This document shows positions 28,001-43,000 of a stretch of DNA of 64,000 nucleotides, piece by piece. The DNA is from Epiperipatus broadwayi (Eukaryota; Onychophora; Udeonychophora; Euonychophora; Peripatidae): the NCBI GenBank assembly GCA_028023455.1, contig JAQFVV010000043.1:2665483-2729482 (forward strand), read 5' to 3'. Below the pieces are notes generated by a model that saw nothing but the letters and a program-made list of their open reading frames with translations, was not told where the DNA came from and made no database searches. The first letter of the stretch is position 1. Every line of letters starts with the position of its first letter. The position numbers and the translations under genes are program-made.

Positions 28001-31000
28001 TATGTATGGAAATACGCATAGAGTTTTGCCTGTTTTAAGTTTAAATCTAGTTTGAAATTTTTCTAAAAATGTTATATCTAGAATAGTTCAACATATAATT
28101 ATAAGTAATATTATGCCTTCATCACAAACTTTCAGACAATTCTAAATACTTTTGTAAGATTATTAGTAAGTTTTAGTAAATTCACAACTTTTGCTTAGCA
28201 GCAAACTTCATTTATTTTTAGATACGTTTTTTTTTTTTTTAATAATATGTTTACAAAACAATTGGATGGTTTAATCAATGAGGATTGCCAATTCCTCAAC
28301 AAGCTTTGTGATAAATGCTTAGCCAGAGCCAGCATTTAAAATATCTCTATCAGGACCCCCCTCCCAAACCTCTGACCATGGTTTCGTGTTTTGGCACTCC
28401 TCAGTTTGTTGAGGAATTGGCAATCCTCATTGATTATATCTTACAAGCTTAAGAGAATTGGATCATGTTATTTATGACTCTTATTTTGACTAATTGGATG
28501 GTTTACTTTTCTTAATTCAAATTAATTATAAATATTCTTTAATAATTAATTTATTTTTTACTTTCCTGATTACTAGAAAGTTTATTAGATGATATTATTT
28601 AAAATTATAAAACATTATTTCTAAAATGTTTTATTTTTTATGAATTATTTAAAAAATGAAAAGTAATATAAAAGTTATAAATAAATACTTCAAATCGTAT
28701 CTATAATTATAATATGTCTTTAAAGAAATTAAAAAAGTAATAAATTTTATAGTATATGAATTGAAGTACTTAAGCCAATAAACATCACATGACCACCACC
28801 TCTTATGTTTGTGTATAACTGTTGTTAAAACAGGCAAAACTCACTATACGTATTGCCACACACAGCAAGCTAGAGTAATCAATGGATGCCAGAAGGCTTG
28901 TGCATAAAATCCCCATCTAATGCCTACTCATCCAATATCCCCAGACTAGTTTCTGGCTTTTGGCCTTCATTAGTGAGGAGCCTTGGATCTGAGAACACTG
29001 CACCTAGATCTTAGGATCCAATGCAACCCTCCAGCAGCCATCTTTTATCTCCACTTAACTAAACTATGAGTCTTAAACTGAAAACACCTTAATGTTTTCA
29101 ATCCAAGGCCACAAGCGAGAAACTAGTCTGGGGATATTGGATGAGTAGGCACTAGATGGGGATTTTATGCACAAGCCTTCTGGCATTCATTGATTACTCT
29201 AGCTTGCTGTGTGTGTCGATATGTATAGTGAATTGAAGTACTGATACATCTTCTAGAAAGTTCCGTGTTAAGTAAGATATTAAGTGTTATAAAATGAATA
29301 ATCTGTAATTGCAATACAAAGCTTACAGTACTCAATTTAAAAACACCTCATTGGAAGGCAGAGGAATATTATTAAAACAGCTTCTCTCGATTTCTTAACT
29401 TGTAATGGATTATAATCCAAAAGTTGGTTATTACCCTAATATTTTGTTTCACGGTGATCTTTAGAGCAGCGTTTCTCAATCTTTTTGCTGCACGACCCAA
29501 TAGACTTAATTGAAATAGTTCTGCGATCCAAATGTTTATTACATAAATTATAATATAAAATAAGAGATATTACATCAGCACGGTACTGTATATATTCGGA
29601 TCAATTTGATAATATTTATAGTGAACAAATAATTTGTAAGTTAAAAATTGAGTTAAAGTTAAACTGTATATTTTTAATTTAAAAGCTTAACACATTTTGT
29701 TAATTACCAAAAAAAAAAGTGTTTTCTTTTCAAATAAGGTTGCATTAATTTTCCACCACTGGCGCTGTTTGACGCTTTGGCTGCAATAATTTTAGTTGTA
29801 TTCCCCCCCCCCCATTTTTGTTTGCAATTTTTTGAACAATTACATTTTGAAAATAATCACGAAATTTAACATTATGATTATTTAAGTTCAAATTTACGAT
29901 TGAATTTGAGAAAACTACACAAAGCATAGGTAGTATTATTTACTAATTTTTTTTTATTAATACTAATATTTTTTTAAAATATGAAAAGATTTTTGCTGTC
30001 AGATATTTATGTTTTATTTCTTGGTGCATATTCGCAACCCGTTAAAAAATTTAATGCGACCCGAAGGTTGAGAAACGCTGCTTTAGAAGGCTTTAGATTG
30101 CGGATTTAAATATAATAATATATATATTTACTAATAATTTGTTTTACTTTACTAAAGAACAGTTCTCGTCACTCAATTCTAGAGCTTATCTTCTGGGATC
30201 TTGGCTAGTAAATGGATACCAGATGGAATGGTGCTATAATATTTCCATCACCACACCATTGGTTATACAAGTTTAGAATAGAATGAAGAGATCTGCTGTC
30301 ATAAGAGTCATGTGATGTTCATATTAATTTATTAAGATATTGTTGCTGTTGATATTATTTGTTAAACATTATTTTTATTACCATAATTGGATTAAGTGAA
30401 TTTCCTTTTTCTCTCTCATTTTTAAAGAGTATAAGAAAGGTAGGTTTGATAATATATAAAAAATTGATCAAAAAACCAGTCATAAAAATAAATCATTAAT
30501 TGAAGATAGAAATATTAATTGGTTAGTAAGGACAATCGATGCATTAAAAAGATATGAACAATATATAAATGCTTTATGTGATCGAAGGAACAGTCCATCA
30601 TCTCTGTTAATCGAAAAAGAAAGTTACATAAATAAGTCGTGCAATAATAAATAAATAAATAATTCAAATATTTATTGCTTGGAAGTTCATAAGTCGGAGC
30701 ATCAAAAATGGCAATTGGACCATCCATGGACTTTGAACTCAGAGTTTGCAATTCAGCACTGCATCAAATTGCATTGTAGTATGCAATAATGAAGGAAGCA
30801 GCTATACAAGCTTTAAATGAAATAAAACATGTCAAAACACAAGAAATTGATAAAGATTTTAATTGAATTATTAAGTACTTGAAGGAAAAGGTTTCAAAAC
30901 TATTGGTGTTTTTAGTATAATTTATGACTCGGCGAATGGCCATTCAATATTACTTCACCAGTTAGGATTACTATGCAGAAAAGGCATGAAATAACAAAAC

Positions 31001-34000
31001 ATGGAAGTTTTAGAACATTGAGCTTAATCTCACATGCAGGTAAGGTATTGGAGTTTTTGAATAGATGGATTTCTAATAGATTAAATGTATTTATATCTTT
31101 GTAGATAATTTTTATTTATAAAAAGCAGAGAGACAAGACATGCAATTAGAATATTGAGATTAAACCACTAAGCATCACATGATCACCATTTCTTATGCTA
31201 GCACCTGTTATTTAAAAAAGGCAAAACTCTCCATACACTGGGTGGCACTACTGTATGGAGAGTTTTGCCTTTGTTAATAATAGATGTGCTAGCATAAGAA
31301 ATGGTAATCATGTGATACTTAGTGGTTTAACACCAATCCTGCCTAATAGGATAGTGGTGGCTATGATTGTTAAAGAGCCAAAATACCAAAATGTATGGGT
31401 ACTGAACTGAGTTCAGACCCATATGACTATATAAGCTATTGAGCTTAGACTGAAAATATTATTGTGTTTTCAAATTTTATTCTCATAGTTTTGTAGTTAA
31501 GTAGAGATAAAAGGTGGCTGCTGGAGGGTTGCATTAGATCCTAAGATCTAGATGCAGTGCTCTCAGATCCAAAGCTCCTCACTGATGAAGGCCACAAGCC
31601 AGAAACTAGTATGGGGATATTGGATGAGTAGACACTAGGTAGGGATTTTATGCACAAGCCTCTGGCATCCATTGTTTACTCTGGGTGGCACTACTGTATG
31701 GAGAGTTTTGCCTTTGTTAATATTGAGATTACTGTCGTAAATTATAAGATGAGAGTAAGATTAATCACTTTAGTTTAACTATTAATTTAATTATATTTAT
31801 ATGAATATAGTTACAGAATTGTGAGTATTACAATAAAACAACTGCCGATGAAGTTTAAGATAGTTGTAAAATTATTCAAGAGCTAAAAATTCTTGGATTA
31901 AAGCTTAATCTAACCCTTTTACCACTCAAATGTTATCTGCCTCTAGCGAAACTAATGTGTGATTATTTATTTAATAAATGTAGACCAAATGAAAAGATTA
32001 TACACATCATTCATATGAACATTAAGTAATAAATTATAATAATAAAAATACAATATTTGTATATAGGAGAATATATAAACTTATTTGATCAACTTTTCTT
32101 TTTTTCATTTAGGTGACGAACATTACAATTGTATTTCAGCTTTGCATAAATCCATGAGAGGATCCGATGCTTCTGCTTCCCTTTATTGGTTGGCAAGGAT
32201 GCTAGTAGGAGGCGAAGATCCCCTTTATATTGCACGACGCTTAATACGTTTTTCTAGTGAAGATATAGGCGAGGATTATTATTATTTCTATAATTAATAT
32301 TAATGTTCTTATATTTTTTTATAATTGTATTATAATATTATTATATTTTTTATGATTAGTATTATTATTATGAGTTACGGCTTAGAAATAATGGTTTCAT
32401 TTGTCATATTTTGCAAAGATAGCATTGATTTTCAGTTAGGAAATATTTTAATAATGCATACTAATATTTCTTAGGACTCGCTGATCCTTTAGCTTTAAAT
32501 CAAGCAGTGGCTACTTATCAAGGATGTCATTTTATTGGAATGCCGGAATGTGAAGTTAGTTGGTTTTTTTTATATTTTAAATGAATGTGCATATATGTTA
32601 AGTTCTCTATTCAAATGAAATTAGACAATAGGCTACCACAACCACTTGTTTATTATTGGTATTAGTGAGTTTTGCTTGTTACCTGTTTACGTGTTTTATT
32701 CTAATATCTCACTGTTTAAAGCTGCATTGTACACTTTAATGAGCCTTTTATATTATTAAGATTATGAAATGAACATATGTATTGATTGTAGGTAATATAA
32801 AATGAAGTGAAACTAAGCATCATAAGACTCCATCTACTGTCCACCCATAAGTCAGTGCTCACACAATTAATTAGTATAGAGAATTCACTACATTAATGTA
32901 ATTCATGGTAATATAATATTTATTAACTAATGTTATATAATGAATGTGCCAAATCCAGGTATATAATTTAAATAGCCATATAGGACTTAACTAAATTCTG
33001 ATACACCATGTATTAATAGCTTTAGCAATATAAAATTTCCAAAGCCTTAAGATCAAAAACAATAATTGCAAGAAAATCAAGTCATATATCACGTGACCTG
33101 ATTTAGAAGCTTGTATAACAAATCTTATATAATGAGCATATCAATAGCTGTTTTTGAAGACATACAGATGTCTAAAAATTTCAGATTTTCTACTTAATAG
33201 TCAAATATTAGATAAAGTGCTGGGCTTGCTGGTATTTTAAATCCAATGCTTGAATATCCTAGCATTTCACTGAGGAATGCCAAAAGCATGAAACTGATCT
33301 GGGGATATGGATATTCTGAAAAGCTTGTTAAGAGGTGTATTGGCAAGCTCATTATATAACATTTGTAATACAAGCTTATTAAATTAAGTCGTGTGATATA
33401 TGACTTGATTTCCTTGCATTTATTAACTAATCTTATAAGCATTTAGTGAGTCTTCCAGCCTATTCCTCCTGCAGTATTTACAGTAGATATATCTTCCTCT
33501 TTTTTTGCTTTTTTTTTTAAAGATAGTCCATGGAAATACCAGACAATGAAGCACTCAAAATCTGCACATTTCTTCGATCAATTATTGGATATTTAATGCT
33601 TTGTCAAGCAGAAGGTATTGCTGATCAAAGCCTTCCTTACTGAATATGGCCATTATATGCAGCCTTAAAAATCTTCAGAACATCTTCCATTTTCCAAAAG
33701 AATTGATTAATATAATCATTGACATTAAATTATCAGTGCAGTAATTTTTTCATCTTTTAAAAATCCAAATTTCTACTTAAATAAGCAAATACATTAATTT
33801 TTGTGAAATGCAGATACGGAAATGAAAATGACAATCTTTTGATTCTTCAAGTAGTTTCGTTGATTATAATATTTAGTTTTCTACTTAAGAAAATTTAGAG
33901 TTTTAGATCTATGTAATCAATTATAAGTGGTATTTCAGGTCAAGTGTTGTGTTAGAGACTTTTGATGTTGTTAATGCTTACCAGATTATGTGTAAACCAA

Positions 34001-37000
34001 AAAATGAGATATAATATCTATTTTTAAAGAGGATTTAAATCTCCTACGTAAAGCAGTATTTTGTATTAATTATTTTCACATTAGTGAGATTTTATTTGTA
34101 ATGTTTATTTATAAATGATAATAATATTTTGTATTTTAGAGTTGTTGCGATAACTTTAAATTTGTTAATAGGAAATCACATTATTCTATCATTGAAAAAT
34201 GTGTGATGATATTTTACTTGTGATTATATTGTGACGACCACGTAAAGTCGTCGACACACATATATATTTATTAATAAAATTAGAAAGTAATAAAGGTGAA
34301 ATAAATTAGCTAATAAATTTTTTTTAAAAAAAAAGAAAGGAAGGAAAAGAAAAATTGAAATTCTAATGTCAAAATTACTGTGGATTGTGTAATAGTAAGA
34401 GAAGGGGAGGGGGGCTGCATAAATAAAGAAATGCGTCTCTTTCTCTCTTATAAGTCAAATGCTAGAAATTATTTTTGTTTATTGTGGGAGAGGGGAAGTG
34501 GATGCATAAAAAAAAATGCGTTTCTTCTCTCTTTTAAAAAATATATTATAACAAATTAAAGTAAATGTAAAACGTAAATGTGAAAAAAATGAATGAATTG
34601 TAAACTTTAAATAAAATAAACGTAATATGTGATATATAAAAAAAGAAACAATATGGCCGTAGGTATGAAAGTCTGTTGGACAAATTAAATTTCACGGACA
34701 AAGAAATGTTATCAACGGAAGATCTTGGCCTGATCTGTTAAATTAATTGGGACTTACATTCCAGTCACTAATTAAATAAAGAAACGTAATGATAAGAATT
34801 GGTTGGAAATCTAAGTCTTAATTAAAAATTTTAAAAACAACGAACAAAGAAAGAGATTAAGAAAATTACAATTTTTGTCTAGATTTCTAGTAGAGACTTT
34901 AGAGAAGCAACAGCTAAAAGAAAATGGAAGAAGTGCGTGGCTAGTGGCGTTAAAGGGATGTGGGTTCGGATTCAAGCCGTCTCATCACTGACTCGCAATG
35001 TAAGATCTTTGCCTGACCTGCTAGAGGGACCGCCGCTTTTGTAGCTGTTGATTGAAACTCAACCTAAAGAATCAACCAGCAAACTGGATGAAAATAACCC
35101 CACAAACGGAGGAAGTTAATGGAGAACCTAAGGAACCAACAAGCAAAACTGGAACGAAAATAACCCCACCATCTGAGGAAGTTAATCAAGAGCGCTCGGA
35201 AGAAATACCCATGGGACAATTACAACAAAGCCTAGGTAAAAGCATGCATGCATTTTCATTTGTCTACTATTTATAACTAAATATAAAATTAATGATTTGA
35301 GAAAATAGAACTCTATCAACAGGACTTTAAGAACTTTTACATCTGATCTATTTTCATATATTTATTATAGCCATGTATTTTATAAGTGTGTGTTTATTAT
35401 TATTATTATAATGTAAATTTTTATATAAAGTGTGAATATATTATTAAACATATTTGTCATTAAATTTCGTATCCTTGCTTTATTCTCCTATCACCAAGCT
35501 ACGACAGAGGGGAAACTGTAAGTAGTGATTAAAGGGGCATACTGATTTGTTTAAGATATTCATGTGCTGCTTGTTCGTGCGAAATCCCAATTCTAAAAAA
35601 TAAATAGCAAGCGCTGGACATTCGTTAAGTTTCTTTGAAATAGTTTGCGTTGTTCAGCAGCCGAGGGTATCTTGGTCGGGAAAATAACGCCAAGATAATA
35701 TGTACGTATTGCCTTGGGGTTCGATCAAGGGTATAGATATGAAATTAAGTTTGTATCTGTATTAGCTCTCTGCTTGTATTGTAACGGCGTTGGTTAAAAT
35801 AATAAATAAGTTAATAAAGAATCTAAGTTGTAAACAATAAATGGATAGAAATAAAAGTTATGAAAAGAATAAATGGATATAATAAATAAGTATAATATAG
35901 AATAAAATAATCGAAATAAATATAATTGAATACACAAATAATTAAGCTACCGTACGAGATAACCATTTCCGTTATAATATATTAGACTATTTCCATCATT
36001 GAGTTAATTATTAAATGTTTTTTAGATAAATTCAAACTTTATTTTTTATATTTTTTGTAATATTACTAACAGTTGAATGTATTTGGGAAAATATAAATAA
36101 AGTTTGCATTTTTTTTTGAAAAAATATTTAACAATCAAACTAGATGATGGAAATAGTCCAATATATAATTATAAATAATAATCTTTAACGTTGACTTATC
36201 ACATTAATTAGATGTACAGGTTTCACTTTCACAATGTTCTGCTAATTTCAATCAATAAAAATAATAGTTATATATAATTGTTCTAAACACTTTCCTTCCT
36301 TTCCTTTATTTCTGCTATCTTCATATACAATATTGCAATTTAAATAATTCTTCTTACACTTTTTGCAGCAAAAACTTTTTATTATTATTATTACAGTTTC
36401 GACTGTAACTTGCAGTCTTCATCAGATCTACAAACAATACAACCATTACATAATACATTTCATATTTTATACAAATTTGAGAATTAATGAATTTGTATAA
36501 AATATGAAATGTATTATATAATGGTTGTATTGTTATATGTATTTGAATTTTGTAGATCTGATGAAGACTGCAAGGTACAGTCGAAACTGTAATAATAATA
36601 ATAATAAAAAGTTTTTGCTGAAAAAAGTGTAAGAAGAATTATTTGAATTGCAATATTGTAAAAATAATAGTTATTGTTGAATCTAAACATATTCTTGGTT
36701 GTCTTAAATCAGAAAAATTTGGAATGTATACATTTCTGAAATATTTAGCAATTAAAATATTACTCATTCAGAATCATTACCAAATATTTGACACGGAAGT
36801 GAAAATATAATAATTAAAAAATCTATTGTTCAATATCACCTATAAGTTTTTTGAAAGAATAATCTGAAATGGAAATGTGCCAATTGTTGCCCATCATCTA
36901 CCTTTAGAACAGGCTGGATTCAGGCCAAAAGTCCTCCTGTGAAAAAATTTTTTTTTAACTATCGACATTTAAAAGAATTTCCAAACTAAACTAAAGACTG

Positions 37001-40000
37001 GTACAACTTTTATGGATCTAACCTAAGCTTACAATTGTTAGAAAAAATGATATCTATCTAAAAAATCTTTAAAATTCTTAAATGCAGACAGGTTCTGCTT
37101 TCTCTCATTACCATTATTTAATATTTTCATCAATAGTCTTCCAGGATCAGAATGTAGAAAATATTTTAGATTGCTTTTTCGGAAATATGAAAAATCTGTT
37201 AATAAGAGTGTTAAAGCTTGGAAATTTTGTTCAAAACTAAGATTTTATTCTTAATGCTTCAGCGATTGTATTCCCTTTCCATTTAAACAACAGAGAAGCA
37301 TCCCTTGAAATGAACGGGTAATCCTATACAATAATAGACATTGCCTTATTGTATATCACTTAGAATTGACTTGAAATCATAGACTGACTTATATTTTCAT
37401 CCAGCAAAGATGAAATCTAAAAAAAATTGGAAAAACATTCTTCTGGAATGATGGCTGGAAGTGTTAAAATGCAGATATTCTAAGTAGCTTTTTTAGTATT
37501 TGCATATTTCTTTTTGCTAAATACTGCACTCCTATTTGAAGATAAATAACTTAGTAAATGTCTGGTTACACAATTAAACATTATCGTGAAAAACTCAAAT
37601 TCATTCTTTTGCTATAATTTCTCTTTTATATATTTTTCCACCAGATATCACAAGCCAATTAATTGCTTTTTAGAAAATTTATGAAAAGCTATTAATTAGA
37701 TCAGATTTAACCACCTAATATATACTTCAAATCAGAATCTTCTTTCTGGGATAAGCAATCATGAAATCCTTCAAACAATTGACTTAGCAAGATACCAAAT
37801 AATCTCTATCCTTTGTGAGTCATTAGGCATTATTGGAGGTTATCAATAAATTCAGGTTCACTTATTCTCACTGTATTTATCTATTTTAAACATAGTATTT
37901 AACAACTTCTGATGCATTTATTTATACAAACGATAAAAGCATTAGCAATATGTATCCAATTTATGCATCTAACGATAGAATTGAAGACTTAATAAATCTA
38001 TGATTGAATCTATCTTCTGATTATAATCTAAATAAATTTATATAAAAATTGTGAGTAGTTAACAGTCTAAAAAAAATTTATATGCTAATTAAATAAATCT
38101 TGGGAATCAAAGTTCACTGAAAACTAATATTCTTCATTTGCTTTAAATATTTTACTTTACATAATACTGAACTTTGATAAAAATTGGGAATTTTTAAAGT
38201 AATATTTGATAGGAATATAATAATTTTCTCAGATGGTATATAAACTAGAATGATTTTTACAATTAACCATAAACATAATATAATTGAAGCTTAGGCCTTT
38301 CTGATTTAATTGTTATTTATATAACCTTTTTTATTTTTTATATAACTGTCATGTCTGTTTCATATTAAATATGGGATTAATTTTAAGTTATAAAATTATC
38401 AGGTATAATGAAATAATATTTTATAACATTAAAAAATGAAACGGATATCTAGAAATTATATAGTTTTTATATTCAAAATTTCCTCTTTATAAAAGCGCAA
38501 TTTAAAACTTACCACTCAAAGATGAAGTATAAAACAAGTATTTTATTTTATTTCTATTAGAGATTAAGTGAGTTTTTTTATCAATTGAAACTTTTTGTGT
38601 GGTGGAAAAGAAATTTGCTTACGAAAGTTTAAAATTAATAAATACAGAGAGACAATTATAAAAATACCAACGTGTTTTTATTTGTGGTTTATTATTATGA
38701 ACTAGATGCACTTATAGTCAGCCATATTTTGCATTTGATTTACTTGACCCACTTATCTTCATTTTTCCCATACGATTTAAAAAATTCATCATTAAAATAT
38801 GACTTCAGAAATATTACTAAATTCACCACTTCCTTTATTTTGCTGTAATATCTTATATAAATACAATTTATCCTCTATTTTGAACACTTTTTAGCAAAAA
38901 CCTTTTATTGATCTATAGTTTTATAGTATTATTTATATAGTTATGTATTTTATGTTGTTCAATTATATCATATTGTTTGGTTGATATTGTATTTGTGCTC
39001 AAGATAGGTCTCTGGGTATTTATATTGCATGATACACTCGCTGTCATTTGGGAGATTACCTTGTTCATCTCAACATTCTCATGCAGGTGATCAGATCCAG
39101 TAATAATTTTAATTGAAATAATAAAATTGTTTTGTTTGTATGAATACTCATGTACTGGTTTGTGAAGATGTCATTATTTGTTATGTATATACTAGCTTAT
39201 AAGTCCCCTCCAAAGAAGTGCAGCTAAGCATAACATTATTGTAGAATTGAAAGAAAATCTTTATGTAGAAATAAAATCCAATGATATTTATGGCTAAATC
39301 AACTCTATTTTATTCCTAAATGGAGAAGGGGCATATGTAACCCTCATGCCTGAGTTTACAGGTGTTGCTTTAATGGAAATATTTTTTCATTATTATGTAT
39401 AACAAAAAAAGAAACAAATGTAAAGATAAAATGTGATTTTTTATTTTATTTTAAAAATTAGTATTATGACTTTAAATTAAAAAAATATTACTATGGAAAC
39501 TAATCGCAAATGACTGGGGGAAAATAAAAATATAGCTATGGGAACCAATAAAAGCTTTCAAACTTCATCTACTTTTCAAGAAACCAAGAAAGACTTTTAA
39601 TGCACTTGGCCATGATATCTCTTACTGTCAAGAAATCAATGAAATTTTATAAAGATTTTTATATTTATATCAAGCATTTTATGGAGTAGAGAATCCTCCA
39701 GGATATTTCTCCTGACCTTTCCAGTAGTGTAGCTGAATATAGAGCTGTAGAAAGAAAATATGCTTTAAAATTTAATCTTGATTTTGCCGATTTATTCATC
39801 ATTATTGAAAGCTGAAGAAATATGTAACATTTACTTGCTAAAGAAAGAAAAAAACTAGTCATCTAAAGTTATTCTATGAAAATATATTTTTATAATTAAC
39901 ATGCAAATTTACTTATTTTAAATGCTCAGAAAAAAACTGCAATGGAAAGTCTCGTAAGAAAACTACCTTGGAAGGAACCAATAGAAGCTAAAATCATATT

Positions 40001-43000
40001 GTCAGAAGCATTAAAATTCAATGATTAATGGTTATGTTCCCATGTTTACAGATACAAAATGTACGTATGAGCTCACAAAGACATCAAAATAAGTCAACTG
40101 AATTTTCTATAGTTACCCACAAAGATATTATATGTTACAGAGATTTTAATTTTCTTAATTGTAAATATGTAAATAGATTTTTTATTTCATATAAAAAACT
40201 ATTTTATTAATGTTATTGTTTGTAATAATTTTGTATTTGTCATTCCTTACTTGAACCAAGCTGATTATTTATTTGTTAATGTAATAATTTATTAGGTGGA
40301 GAAGGATAACAATCAGGAAATATAATTGAATCTGCATGGAAACTCATTTTTATATAGGCCCGATTTGATCATTTCTCGTGACTAGAAATTACTTGTCCAT
40401 TAAAAAAAAATTATATTCAATCATTCCACCATCTTTAAATTTCCCAAGATGAACATTTAAGTGTCCAAATATGCTTTTTATTAATTAATTGTTCTAAATG
40501 AATTTATTACCAATTGTTTAATTAGGACACTTACCATTACAATGTATATGATTATAATTATTTAAATTTTACAATTAAAAAAAAAAATTCATTCTTTAAT
40601 ATGTACCTGTAAAAGATTAAATATACATACATATCTACTCAACTGTTATTTGTATAACTTTCAATTTGGAAATGATTTTTTTTTATTATAAAACTTAAAA
40701 TAATTTTTTTATGATACTGAAACAATAAAAAAAATTTAACTGTTAATTTAAGAGATATTTATTTGGCTTGGAAGAAAAGCAAGTTAAATTTCTCTTAAAT
40801 TTAATTATTTTAAAAATCATGTAGAGAGAAAGGAGAAAAGGAAAAAAACTATTTTTTTTCATTTCAAGTTTCATTGACAATTTTTTTTTAAATTCTTTAT
40901 GCATAAATGATAATAATATAAAAATAAATCTGTAAGAGTTAATACGTTTGACGCCTATAGTGAAATTAAATTCTTAGTTGGAATAATTATTTCTCAGGCT
41001 AAGCGCTTTCAGAGATTTCTTCTCCATATTCATAGCTTTCAACTATAATAATTTATGCAAATCTATGCAAGCTTATTTATATAGTCCATTTTTTTGAAAT
41101 AGAAAAGCATGTATCTTTTCTGTTTATTGCATTTATATCTCTTGCAATAAACCATGCCTCTTTAATTTTCCTCTTGATGTCACTCCTTTCAGTGGAAATT
41201 ATTGTAGCATTTGCAGGTTCAAATTTATGATTAGCCACCTTTTGGTGATCCTGCTCAACACCCTTTTGTACAAATATTTGTGTTGAGCAATTCTGTTCTT
41301 TATTCCAACTAAGAATTTAATTTCGCTATATGTGTCAAGCATATTAACTCTTACATATTTATTAATAGTGAAAAAAAATTGAAATTATAAAAATAAATCA
41401 TTATATAAAATGTAAAACTATATACATAAATATCTATATTTGAATACATAAAATAAATATTCCTATGAAGTATTTTAAAAACTAATGATATTTGTATGAT
41501 TTACTTTAGAAATATATATGTGAGAGAGAGCAATTTATGGTTTTTTTTAGAGTTTATAGTTCAAAATTAATATAAATATCTTTACATCTTCAGACTTGTA
41601 CACATACACACATATGTATAACTACATAGTTAATTTTCTAGCAAAATTTACTTTGAAGTGTTTTGCCATTATTTTGAGTAATGACGAAGCTTGAAATTAC
41701 CTAGGATTAAATCAGTTTAATTTTCCTGTTTTGCTGTAGTCCTCATAAAGAATTTAAAATCAGTCTTTTCCTGGAAGTCACTTATATATATAATGTCCAT
41801 TGGATGGAAATTTGACATCCATTTTATAGGTTGCTTCATAATTCTTGGGAAATTTGAGGAAATTCTTTCCTCTACTTCTTCATGTAGAATAGGCTGTTAG
41901 TTTGAACTCTTACTTGAATAATAATGAAAGACAATAAATGAGATACTTTCTTCACAAAATATATTCTTTTACCAGACTTTCTTTATGTAGGTTTCTAAGA
42001 ATTTTATTATCTATGGGGATTAACTTGTATTTTTACTAATTAGTATAAATAAGTATAAAAAAAAGTTTTTCTCTTTCATTAATCAAACCAGAATCATGAA
42101 AGGTTTTTTCTAGTTTAATTAAAACATTTTTTTCCCTCTTTTATATCAAAATAGTTCTCCAAAATTTTGATCTAAACAATTTATTTTTAGTTTATTTTCT
42201 TTTAATAATAATATAAAATAATTCTTTCATTAAAAATTTTTTTTTGCCTAAAAAACATTCTTAATTACATTAACATTTTAATTAATATGAAAAATGTTCA
42301 TCCCTAAGAAATAAAAGAAAAGATTTTAGTTTTCTTTCATTTAAATATATCGTAACAAAAAATGAAGTGTATTTTACGTTTCTTCTAATATTGAATAAAT
42401 ACAATTTTGAATATGGTTTACCTTTTTATTTCTCTTAAAATTAGTTTGTACTAATTATTTTTCATGCACACACACATACATACATACATACGAATGTAAG
42501 TACACTTATTTCTTAATGTTTTTTTTAAACTACTAATTTTTTAATCAATTTAAGTGTGTTTTGTTTCTGTATTAACAACAGTAACTATTCTAAATACCTA
42601 TTATTATTCACATCTTTTTTATTTGCCTTAGCAAAGGCTTTTTCAATATATAATATGTATACATATTTATCACACTTTTACTAAAAATTATTCAATTTAA
42701 ACATTACAAAAATAATTAATAACAACATAGAAATACTATAATTAGCAATTTTAATTATTAATAAAATGTAAAAAAAAATTTTGGAACTTAATGTAGAATC
42801 AGAATCCTTGACGGAAATTTGCAAGGCATTTTATTTAATAAAATAATTCATTTTCAGGGTGTCCAATACATAATATGAACAATATAGATGACTCTAAGTT
42901 ATCATATTCAATATTTCCTTTTTTTAATTTATTAAAATGATAAAGAAACACAAAAATCCAAAGGGTTATAATTAAAAAAAAATTTTAATGTACATGCAGT

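Larger units (their letters stand above)
30900..31960 (+). pseudogene. LINE reverse transcriptase remnant interrupted by a foldback
   Basis: Plus-strand reading gives [20 protein letters not shown], then [20 protein letters not shown], then NRWISNRLN, matching the pre-motif A region of LINE reverse transcriptases (YRxISLISHxxKVLxxILxxR). GTRDAIRIL-like sequence at 31130-31150 is cut by the foldback and resumes after it. ADE and a GLKLNL-like segment near 31845-31920 match the region after motif C. There are many stops. It differs from the RTE copies. Confidence 0.6.

Noticed and set aside
28935-28993. Minus-strand hammerhead in copy 9
   Set aside because: CTAATGA replaces CTGATGA; the conserved G5 is lost, which should abolish cleavage.
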